Part shown: positions 1 through 5,713 of the stretch, in pieces
How positions within the stretch are numbered: position 1 is the stretch's first letter
Layout: each line of letters starts with the position of its first letter
Assembly: GCA_945949625.1 (NCBI GenBank)
Contig: CAMFFI010000051.1
Span: 1-7,215 of the forward strand
Length of the DNA: 7,215 nucleotides
Source: an uncultured bacterium
GTDB lineage: Bacteria; Bacillota; Clostridia; Oscillospirales; Acutalibacteraceae
Direction of reading: 5' to 3'
The notes under the pieces: generated by a model
The model's input: the letters and a program-made list of their open reading frames with translations, nothing else
Told to the model about the DNA's origin: nothing
Databases searched by the model: none
Program-made: the position numbers and the translations under genes

Positions 1-34
1 TTCCTTTTGCACAGGCGCATCCGCTGGAAACCTA
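1..34 (-). other. Amber codon and continuing active-site loop of the cysteine desulfurase
   Basis: Reading on past the TAG (34..32) in the same frame gives V-S-S-G-C-A-C-A-K-G up to the window edge. This matches the family active-site loop, usually SSGSACxxG, with the catalytic cysteine at what would be residue 322, close to the known positions in IscS (328) and NifS (325). The TAG stands where relatives often have tyrosine (GIYVSSGSAC), one base away from TAT or TAC. There is no frameshift. Confidence 0.85.
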
Positions 35-976
35 TATTTCGTTTTGTGCGAGAAAGTGAAGCATCGTTTCACTTCGTATGCCTTTAACTGCAATATTCAT
101 TATATACGGCAGAGCATTTTCTCCGCTGTGGAAGGTTATGCCGTCAATTTGTGAAAGCTTTTTTCTTGCGTATGCGTTAAGCTCTGAGATTTTCTCATAG
201 TTTTTATCAATTTCAAGCTCTGAAACTGCAACGCCGAAAGCGCCGATTAAGGGCAGAGCTTCCGTACCGGGGCGGATTTTCTTTTCCTGCTCGCCGCCAA
301 AGTGCAGGGGGACAATGCGTTTGCCTTTTTTTATATATAATGCGCCAACGCCTTTCGGTCCGTGAATTTTGTGAGCAGTTATTGTCATTAAGTCAACATC
401 CGTCTTTTTGACTTTGATGTTTATTTTGCCGAATGCCTGTACTGCGTCTGTATGAATCAATGCGGGAGATTTTTTTGCAGTAACGATTTTTCTGATTTTT
501 GAAATATCATTTAACGCACCTGTTTCGTTGTTTGCGGTCATTATTGAAACCAAAATTGTTTTGTCGTCCACAGCGTTTGATATTTTATCGGCTGTGATTA
601 TACCGTTTTCATCGGGACTGAGGTATATAACGTCAAAGCCTCTGTTTTCAAGCTCTTTCATTGATTCAAGCACGCTGCTGTGTTCAACGGAGGAGGTGAC
701 TATTTTATTTCCGCGTCTTTTCAAAGCCTGTGCAGCTCCGAAAACGGCTGTGTTGTTTGCTTCGGTTCCGCCGCTTGTAAAATATATTTCGCTGCTTTCA
801 CAGCCCAGCACTTTAGAAATTATTTTTCTTGCACCTTCAAGCTCGGTTTCTGCCTTTAAGCCTAAGGAGTGCAGGGAGGAAGCATTACCGTAGTTTTCAC
901 ACATAATATCAAATGCCTTTTGTGCAGCGGCTTTTGAAACCTTTGTTGTTGCACTGTTATCAAGGTAATGTTCCAA
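32..976 (-). CDS. Cysteine desulfurase (NifS/IscS family), interrupted by in-frame TAG before the active-site loop
   Basis: This is a PLP-dependent cysteine desulfurase, the family that takes sulfur from L-cysteine as an enzyme persulfide for Fe-S clusters, thiolated tRNA or cofactors. Counting from the TTG start, the sequence shows the N-terminal HYLDNSATT motif, the SGGTEANN cofactor-binding loop (about 68-75), the PLP-stacking His99 in SVEHSS, N150 in TANNETG, D177/Q180 in HTDAVQ, the PLP-lysine K203 in TAHKIHGPKG, and GGEQEKKIRPGTE (about 227-239). The TTG start at 976..974 is chosen because GGAGGA lies 6 bases upstream and MEHYLDNSATT is the normal family N-terminus; an upstream GTG (1003..1001) would put that site inside the gene. 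The frame stops at TAG after 314 residues, whereas the family is usually about 380-400. The same frame then continues as VSSGCACAKG, so the truncation removes the catalytic cysteine. It may be a pseudogene, a readthrough gene or a sequence error. The sub-family (iscS, nifS or the thiI-linked type) cannot be decided from this part. Confidence 0.9.
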   Translation of the reverse strand: MEHYLDNSATTKVSKAAAQKAFDIMCENYGNASSLHSLGLKAETELEGARKIISKVLGCESSEIYFTSGGTEANNTAVFGAAQALKRRGNKIVTSSVEHSSVLESMKELENRGFDVIYLSPDENGIITADKISNAVDDKTILVSIMTANNETGALNDISKIRKIVTAKKSPALIHTDAVQAFGKINIKVKKTDVDLMTITAHKIHGPKGVGALYIKKGKRIVPLHFGGEQEKKIRPGTEALPLIGAFGVAVSELEIDKNYEKISELNAYARKKLSQIDGITFHSGENALPYIMNIAVKGIRSETMLHFLAQNEI

Positions 977-982
977 GCTTAT

Positions 983-988
983 TCCTCC
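983..988 (-). promoter_or_regulatory. Shine-Dalgarno site of the cysteine desulfurase (supports TTG start)
   Basis: GGAGGA on the minus strand lies 6 bases before TTG (976..974). No ATG or GTG is placed better, so this site is what selects the unusual TTG start. Confidence 0.8.
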
Positions 989-1008
989 AAAAAAGTTTAT
1001 CACACATT

Positions 1009-1037
1009 ATTATACAATATATATGTAAAAAAATAAA
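1009..1037 (-). promoter_or_regulatory. Possible promoter of the cysteine desulfurase gene
   Basis: A perfect -10 hexamer TATAAT lies on the minus strand at 1014..1009 and predicts a start near 1002, leaving a leader of about 26 nt. The hexamer 17 bases further upstream (TTTATT, 1037..1032) is a poor -35. The region is so AT-rich that a chance TATAAT is plausible. Confidence 0.35.
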
Positions 1038-1117
1038 TATGTAAATAAAAAAATAATCACATTAAAATAAAAAGAAATTTTTGGGCAAAATAAATACAAG
1101 TGTAAATTCACGCAATT

Positions 1118-1123
1118 GGAGGA
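1118..1123 (+). promoter_or_regulatory. Shine-Dalgarno site of spoVAC
   Basis: GGAGGA is followed by a 5-base spacer and ATG at 1129. It selects this ATG over the in-frame TTG at 1081, which has no ribosome-binding site and would add 16 residues foreign to the family. Confidence 0.8.
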
Positions 1124-1128
1124 TTAAT

Positions 1129-1584
1129 ATGTTATCAAAATCAGAATATCAAAAAATTGTGACGGAAAAGTCAAAAAAAAGCAAAATCTGGGTGAACTGT
1201 CTTATGGCTTTTTTAACAGGCGGAGGTATATGTCTGCTTGGACAAATACTAACTACGCTGTATATAGGAGTAGGACTTGAGGAAAAAACAGCAAGAACCG
1301 TAACCTCTGTGTCCCTTGTATTTTTAGGAGTTTTGTTGACGGCAATCGGCTGTTATGACGATATAGCAAAACACGCAGGAGCAGGTACGCTTGTTCCCAT
1401 TACCGGTTTTGCAAATTCCGTTGCTTCTCCTGCAATTGAATTTAAAGCCGAGGGGTTTGTTCTGGGACTTGGTGCAAAGATGTTTGTAATTGCAGGTCCG
1501 GTAATAGTTTACGGCGTATCGGCAAGCATTATTTACGGAGTGATTCTCTGGATATTAAGCTTATTCGGGATTAAGCTTTATTAA
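1129..1584 (+). CDS. spoVAC: Stage V sporulation protein AC (SpoVAC)
   Basis: SpoVAC is a small integral protein of the spore inner membrane. It belongs to the SpoVA set that carries calcium-dipicolinate into the forespore and releases it at germination; the Bacillus subtilis protein has been reported to act as a mechanosensitive channel. The 151-residue product matches the usual length of about 150. It has a charged, lysine-rich N-terminus (1-19), hydrophobic segments at about 20-46 and 57-75, the conserved core GAGTLVPITGFANSV (84-98) followed by SPAIEFKAEGFVLGLGAKMF (100-119), and hydrophobic segments at about 118-130 and 133-147. There is no cleavable signal peptide. SpoVAE shares the core motif but is shorter, which favours SpoVAC. 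The gene diverges from the cysteine desulfurase. Unlike standard spoVA operons, no spoVAD follows; the next 395 bases are non-coding. Forespore sigma-G control would be expected from the family, but no convincing sigma-G promoter was found. Confidence 0.92.
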   Translation: MLSKSEYQKIVTEKSKKSKIWVNCLMAFLTGGGICLLGQILTTLYIGVGLEEKTARTVTSVSLVFLGVLLTAIGCYDDIAKHAGAGTLVPITGFANSVASPAIEFKAEGFVLGLGAKMFVIAGPVIVYGVSASIIYGVILWILSLFGIKLY

Positions 1585-1682
1585 TTTGTATTTCTGAAAG
1601 GAAGAACCGTTAAATTCAAAATGTTATCTGTAAATTGAAAAGTCCAAACTGTACCGGGTGTTTCTTTCTGGTTAAAAAATAA

Positions 1683-1711
1683 TCCGCAGGGGCAAATTTT
1701 GCCTTTGCGGA
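1683..1711. terminator. Strong hairpin, probable terminator downstream of spoVAC
   Basis: TCCGCA-GG-GGCA pairs with TGCC-TT-TGCGGA around a short loop (about 1695-1699), giving a stem of roughly 12 bp. In plus-strand RNA the two central G-T positions become G-U wobbles, so the stem is continuous; in minus-strand RNA they become A-C mismatches. The plus-strand tail (AATTATAATAT) is poor in T, while the minus-strand tail contains TTATTTTTT. It may end spoVAC transcription, leftward transcription, or both. Confidence 0.55.
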
Positions 1712-1737
1712 ATTATAATATAAAAAATACATAAATT

Positions 1738-1759
1738 TTTAAATTTTTTACGAAAAAAC
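1738..1759 (+). promoter_or_regulatory. UP-like element of the rpoB promoter
   Basis: An A/T block lies directly upstream of the -35: AAATTTTTT at 1741-1749 (distal) and a run of six A at 1753-1758 (proximal). Position and composition closely follow the UP-element consensus bound by the alpha C-terminal domains of RNA polymerase. Confidence 0.5.
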
Positions 1760-1761
1760 CC

Positions 1762-1790
1762 TTGACAACCGACCCGAAGGGGAATAAAAT
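1762..1790 (+). promoter_or_regulatory. Predicted sigma-A promoter for rpoBC
   Basis: A perfect -35 TTGACA (1762-1767) is separated by exactly 17 bases from the -10 TAAAAT (1785-1790), a five-of-six match to TATAAT. The predicted start is near A1796/A1797, giving an rpoB leader of about 183 nt. It is the only consensus plus-strand promoter seen in the intergenic region. Confidence 0.8.
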
Positions 1791-1796
1791 TGTAGA

Positions 1797-1828
1797 ATGT
1801 ACCATAATGGGGATATGTACCGAAATGG
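1797..1828 (+). repeat. Direct repeat ATGTACCnnAATGG x2 at the predicted rpoB transcription start
   Basis: Copies at 1797-1810 and 1815-1828 match at 12 of 14 bases with a period of 18. They cover the first ~30 transcribed bases. They also lie in frame within a mini-ORF, ATG 1797 to TAA 1850, whose 17-residue product MYHNGDMYRNGLKNLLQ shows the repeat as MYHNG / MYRNG. No usable Shine-Dalgarno site precedes it, so translation would have to be leaderless. Whether this is an operator, an RNA element or chance is unknown. Confidence 0.6.
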
Positions 1829-1854
1829 CTTAAAAAATCTCTTGCAATAAAGGA

Positions 1855-1884
1855 ATATTATCACGCAAAACGGTGAATTGTCAA
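1855..1884 (-). promoter_or_regulatory. Candidate antisense promoter in the rpoB leader
   Basis: On the minus strand a perfect -35 TTGACA (1884..1879) is followed after 18 bases by TAATAT (1860..1855) carrying an extended -10 (TGATAATAT); alternatively GATAAT (1862..1857) lies at spacing 16. Transcription would start near 1848 and run leftward across the rpoB start site and promoter towards the hairpin at 1711..1683. No protein gene lies in its path before spoVAC, which is on the opposite strand. Confidence 0.4.
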
Positions 1885-1927
1885 GATATTTTTAGCAACA
1901 ATTTTGTTACATTTGCCTTTTTTATAA

Positions 1928-1945
1928 AACCGATGCAGTTCGGTT
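1928..1945 (+). other. Small hairpin in the rpoB leader before the ribosome-binding site
   Basis: AACCGA (1928-1933) and TCGGTT (1940-1945) form a perfect 6-bp stem with a 6-base loop, TGCAGT. It ends 16 bases before the Shine-Dalgarno site of rpoB. It has no T-tract, so it is not a terminator; it could influence translation or mRNA stability. Confidence 0.45.
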
Positions 1946-1961
1946 ATGGAACGACTATTTT

Positions 1962-1968
1962 AAAGGAG
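1962..1968 (+). promoter_or_regulatory. Shine-Dalgarno site of rpoB
   Basis: AAAGGAG lies 11 bases before ATG 1980. The alternative in-frame GTG at 1968 overlaps this site and so cannot use it, which settles the start at 1980. Confidence 0.75.
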
Positions 1969-1979
1969 TGGATACGCCT

Positions 1980-4900
1980 ATGGTTAATGTCAAACCCGTA
2001 AAGCTTGGCAAAAACGAAAGAATGAGCTTTGGCAAGATTGATGAAGTTATCGATATGCCGAATCTTATTGAGATTCAGAAAAATTCTTACAAGTGGTTTC
2101 TTGAAGAAGGTCTGAAGGAAGTATTCAAGGACGTTTCCGGTATAACTGATTATACGGGAAATCTTGTTCTTGATTTTATCGATTATACTTTGGACGTTGA
2201 CAAGCCTAATTACAGTGTAATTGAATGTAAGGAAAGAGACGCCACATATTCTGCCGCTCTCAGAGTTACCGCAAGACTTCTCAACAAGGAAACCGGCGAA
2301 ATAAAAGAATCCAACGTGTTTATGGGAGATTTTCCTCTTATGACCGACAGCGGTACTTTTATCATTAACGGTGCCGAAAGAGTTATTGTTTCTCAGCTTG
2401 TCAGAAGCCCCGGTGTTTATTATAAAATGGAGCACGACAAAACCGGTAAGGAGCTGTTCAGTGCTACTGTTATTCCGAACCGCGGTGCCTGGCTTGAATA
2501 TGAAAACGATGTAAATGACGTTTTCTATGTGCGTATTGATAAAAACAGAAAAGTTCCTATTACTGCATTTATCCGTGCTTTAGGCTTAGGTACGGACGCT
2601 GAAATTCTTGAATTTTTCGGCGACGATGACAGAATGAAAGCCACAATTGAAAAGGACACCACAAAATCTGTTGAGGAAGGTCTTTTGGAGGTTTACAGAA
2701 AGCTCCGTCCAAGCGAGCCGCCGACAGTTGAAAGTGCCCAGACTCACCTTAATAATTTATTCTTTGACCCTAAGCGTTATGATATGTCCAGAGTCGGAAG
2801 ATATAAATACAACAAAAAGCTTGGTATTTCCCAGCGCCTTTCCGGACAGGTTCTTGCAGAGCCTATTGCAAATCCCCGCACGGGAGAGGTTATGGCTAAC
2901 AGAGGCGACAAAATATCAAGAGAGCTTGCTCTTGAAATTGAAAACGCAGGCGTTGACACAGCCTTTGTAAAGCTTGTTGATAAAAACGATAAGATTGTCA
3001 AAATTATTTCAAACGGTATGGTTGACATTAACTGCTATGTTGACTTTGACGCAGAAAAAGAATGCGGAATTAACGAAAAGGTAAAATTCTCTGTTCTTTG
3101 CGAAATTCTTGACAGTGCGGAAAATCAGGAAGAGCTTAAGCAAATGCTTATTGACCGCAGCGCAGAGCTTATTCCAAATCACATTATTATTGATGATATT
3201 TTTGCAACAATTAACTATATGAACTGCCTTGCAGAAGGCGTTGGCGTTACTGACGATATTGACCACTTAGGAAACAGACGTATCCGCAGTGTAGGCGAAT
3301 TGCTCCAGAACCAGTTCAGAATCGGTTTTTCACGTCTTGAAAGAGTTATCAGAGAAAGAATGACTCTTCAGGCACAGGATTTGGAAACACTTTCGCCAAA
3401 CACCCTGATTAATATAAGACCTGTAACTGCTGCAATTAAAGAGTTCTTCGGTTCATCTCCGCTTTCGCAGTTTATGGACCAGACTAACCCTCTTGCAGAG
3501 CTTACGCACAAAAGAAGACTTTCGGCATTGGGCCCCGGCGGTTTGTCAAGAGACCGTGCAGGATTTGAGGTTCGTGACGTACACTACACCCACTACGGAC
3601 GTATGTGTCCTATCGAGACTCCTGAAGGTCCTAACATTGGACTTATCTCTTATCTTGCAACCTTTGCGAGAATTAACAAATACGGCTTTATTGAGGCTCC
3701 TTTCCGTAAAATCGATAAGGAAAAGGGCGTTGTTACCGATGAAGTTGTTTATATGACCGCAGATATGGAAGATGAATTTGCCGTTGCACAGGCAAATGAG
3801 CCTTTGGATGAAGAGGGTCATTTCAAGAACAGCAAGGTATCAGGCCGTTACAGAGACGGTTTCGTTGAGTATTCTCCGGACAGATTCGACTTTATGGACG
3901 TATCTCCGAGAATGGTTGTTTCTGTTGCTACTGCGATGATTCCTTTCCTTGAAAACGATGACGCAAACCGTGCTTTGATGGGTTCAAACATGCAGCGACA
4001 GGCCGTACCTCTTATGGTTACGGAATCCCCGATTGTAGGAACAGGTATGGAGTACAAAGCAGGCGTTGACTCAGGCGTTTGCGTTCTTGCAGAAGATGAC
4101 GGACTTGTGCTTGCCGTTGACGCAGACCATATTCGTGTTCAGTATGATTCGGGAAAAATCGTTGACCACGAAATTATTAAGTTCCTTCGTTCAAACCAGG
4201 GCACCTGCTTTAATCAGATTCCCGTTGTTTCAAAGGGACAGAGAGTTGTAAAGGGCGAGGTTCTTGCAGACGGACCTGCCACAAAGAACGGCGAAATTTC
4301 CCTTGGTAAAAATGCTCTTATCGGCTTTATGACCTGGGAAGGCTATAACTACGAGGATGCTGTTCTTATCAGCGAAAAAATCGTAAGAGATGATGTTTAT
4401 ACATCTATCCATATTGAAGAATATGATACAGAAGCAAGAGATACAAAGCTGGGACCGGAGGAAATTACAAGAGATATTCCTCAGGTCGGCGAGGATATGC
4501 TTAAAGACCTCGACGAGCATGGTATAATCCACATCGGCTCAGAAGTTCACGCAGGCGATATTCTTGTAGGTAAAGTAACTCCTAAGGGCGAAACAGAGCT
4601 TACGGCTGAGGAAAGACTTCTCCGTGCTATTTTCGGTGAAAAAGCAAGAGAGGTAAGAGATACATCATTAAGAGTTCCTCATGGTGAAAGCGGTATTGTT
4701 GTTGACGTTAAGGTGTTTACCCGTGAAAACAGCAGAAACGAGCTTCAGCCGGGTGTAAATAAGGTTGTAAGATGTTATATTGCTCAGAAACGTAAAATCA
4801 GCGTGGGCGATAAAATGGCAGGCCGTCACGGAAACAAGGGTGTTGTTTCAAGAATTTTACCTGTTGAAGATATGCCGTTCTTACCTGACGGTACACCTCT

Positions 4901-5699
4901 TGATATTGTACTTAACCCGTTGGGCGTACCTTCCCGTATGAACATCGGTCAGGTGCTTGAGGTTCACTTGGGATATGCCGCAAAGGCACTGGGCTGGAAA
5001 ATTATGACTCCTGTATTTGACGGTGCTCACGAACAGGATATATTTGAAGCATTAAAAGACGCAGGTTACAGCGAGGACGGTAAAACATGGCTTGTTGACG
5101 GACGTACCGGCGAGCGTTTCGACAATCCTGTAACCGTAGGTTATATGTACTACCTTAAGCTCCATCACCTTGTTGATGATAAAATTCACGCAAGAAGCAC
5201 AGGTCCTTATTCACTTGTTACCCAGCAGCCTTTGGGCGGTAAAGCTCAGTTCGGCGGACAGCGTTTCGGTGAAATGGAAGTTTGGGCATTGGAGGCTTAC
5301 GGCGCTGCTTACACCTTGCAGGAAATTCTTACCGTTAAGTCCGATGACGTTGTAGGACGTGTTAAAACTTACGAGGCTATCGTTAAGGGACAAAACATTC
5401 CTGCACCGGGTATTCCGGAATCATTCAAGGTTCTTATTAAAGAGCTTCAGTCTTTGGCTCTTGACGTTTGCGTTCTTGATAAAGACAATAATGAAATTGA
5501 CCTTAAACAGAAGTTTGACGAGGACGATGACCTTCCTGTTGCAGATGACGAGCAGACTCTTGACGAAGACCACGTTATGACCTCTATGGATGGTTTCCTT
5601 CTTGACGAAGACTCCGAAGAGGGAAATATGTTTGATGAATCGTCAATTCCCTCAGAAGAGGAAGAAACCTTTGATTTTGACGAAAACGACGAATTTTAA
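1980..5699 (+). CDS. rpoB: DNA-directed RNA polymerase subunit beta
   Basis: This is the beta subunit of the core RNA polymerase, which with beta' forms the active-site cleft. The 1,239-residue product has the normal Clostridia length and no large insert. The start at 1980 gives MVNVKPVKLGKNERMSF, a typical N-terminus. Visible in order are the protrusion/lobe (IIINGAERVIVSQLVRSPGVYY-type region near 130-150), the rifampicin-pocket segment (491-517, GSSPLSQFMDQ to HKRRLSAL), the PIETPEGPNIGL block (544-555), GDKMAGRHGNKG (943-954) with lysines K945 and K953 matching E. coli K1065 and K1073, and the C-terminal anchor GGKAQFGGQRFGEMEVWALEA that packs against beta'. Residues tied to rifampicin sensitivity in E. 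coli numbering (Q513, D516, H526, R529, S531) are all wild type. The last 61 residues (1179-1239) form an acidic tail with no Lys or Arg. It is co-transcribed with rpoC 14 bases downstream. Confidence 0.99.
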   Translation: MVNVKPVKLGKNERMSFGKIDEVIDMPNLIEIQKNSYKWFLEEGLKEVFKDVSGITDYTGNLVLDFIDYTLDVDKPNYSVIECKERDATYSAALRVTARLLNKETGEIKESNVFMGDFPLMTDSGTFIINGAERVIVSQLVRSPGVYYKMEHDKTGKELFSATVIPNRGAWLEYENDVNDVFYVRIDKNRKVPITAFIRALGLGTDAEILEFFGDDDRMKATIEKDTTKSVEEGLLEVYRKLRPSEPPTVESAQTHLNNLFFDPKRYDMSRVGRYKYNKKLGISQRLSGQVLAEPIANPRTGEVMANRGDKISRELALEIENAGVDTAFVKLVDKNDKIVKIISNGMVDINCYVDFDAEKECGINEKVKFSVLCEILDSAENQEELKQMLIDRSAELIPNHIIIDDIFATINYMNCLAEGVGVTDDIDHLGNRRIRSVGELLQNQFRIGFSRLERVIRERMTLQAQDLETLSPNTLINIRPVTAAIKEFFGSSPLSQFMDQTNPLAELTHKRRLSALGPGGLSRDRAGFEVRDVHYTHYGRMCPIETPEGPNIGLISYLATFARINKYGFIEAPFRKIDKEKGVVTDEVVYMTADMEDEFAVAQANEPLDEEGHFKNSKVSGRYRDGFVEYSPDRFDFMDVSPRMVVSVATAMIPFLENDDANRALMGSNMQRQAVPLMVTESPIVGTGMEYKAGVDSGVCVLAEDDGLVLAVDADHIRVQYDSGKIVDHEIIKFLRSNQGTCFNQIPVVSKGQRVVKGEVLADGPATKNGEISLGKNALIGFMTWEGYNYEDAVLISEKIVRDDVYTSIHIEEYDTEARDTKLGPEEITRDIPQVGEDMLKDLDEHGIIHIGSEVHAGDILVGKVTPKGETELTAEERLLRAIFGEKAREVRDTSLRVPHGESGIVVDVKVFTRENSRNELQPGVNKVVRCYIAQKRKISVGDKMAGRHGNKGVVSRILPVEDMPFLPDGTPLDIVLNPLGVPSRMNIGQVLEVHLGYAAKALGWKIMTPVFDGAHEQDIFEALKDAGYSEDGKTWLVDGRTGERFDNPVTVGYMYYLKLHHLVDDKIHARSTGPYSLVTQQPLGGKAQFGGQRFGEMEVWALEAYGAAYTLQEILTVKSDDVVGRVKTYEAIVKGQNIPAPGIPESFKVLIKELQSLALDVCVLDKDNNEIDLKQKFDEDDDLPVADDEQTLDEDHVMTSMDGFLLDEDSEEGNMFDESSIPSEEEETFDFDENDEF

Positions 5700-5704
5700 G
5701 GAGG
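5698..5704 (+). promoter_or_regulatory. Shine-Dalgarno site of rpoC overlapping the rpoB stop
   Basis: AAGGAGG begins inside the rpoB TAA (5697-5699) and lies 9 bases before ATG 5714. This arrangement suggests translational coupling of beta and beta' synthesis. Confidence 0.8.
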
Positions 5705-5713
5705 AGATAAATA

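Larger units (their letters stand above)
1585..1979. other. Intergenic region spoVAC-rpoB, with regulatory content
   Basis: No protein gene is visible in these 395 bases on either strand apart from a 17-codon mini-ORF at 1797. The first part (1585-1682) shows nothing recognisable and no SpoVAD remnant. The rest holds the hairpin at 1683-1711, the rpoB promoter region (1738-1790), the repeat-bearing start of the leader (1797-1828), a minus-strand promoter candidate (1855-1884), a weak AT-rich hairpin with a run of six T (about 1897-1923), and the hairpin at 1928-1945. Confidence 0.8.

Noticed and set aside
528..893. Plus-strand open frame opposite the cysteine desulfurase
   Set aside because: It is a shadow of a clearly conserved gene on the other strand and has no ribosome-binding site or recognisable protein features. 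The same applies to the short frames overlapping rpoB and rpoC on both strands.
1021..1045. Two copies of ATATGTAAA with a period of 16 in the divergent intergenic region
   Set aside because: The surrounding DNA is almost pure A/T, so short repeats of this kind are expected by chance.
1083..1091. GGGCAAAAT upstream of spoVAC, fitting the loose sigma-F -10 pattern GGnnAnAnT
   Set aside because: No acceptable -35 lies about 15 bases upstream, the pattern is degenerate, and spoVA genes are classically under sigma-G. No convincing sigma-G site was found either.
1081..1128. N-terminal extension of spoVAC from TTG 1081
   Set aside because: It has no ribosome-binding site, does not resemble the family, and would place the strong GGAGGA site inside the gene.
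1554..1578. Direct repeat ATTAAGCTT x2 at the end of spoVAC
   Set aside because: It lies in coding sequence in two different frames and is only 9 bases long; nothing suggests an attachment site or insertion footprint.
1649..1659. TGTACCG at about 1650, resembling part of the leader repeat
   Set aside because: Only seven bases match and the AATGG half is missing, so it is not a third copy.
1897..1923. AACA/TGTT hairpin followed by a run of six T in the rpoB leader, as a possible attenuator
   Set aside because: The stem is only 4-5 A/T-rich pairs and the T-run starts 9-10 bases away, too weak for a credible intrinsic terminator.
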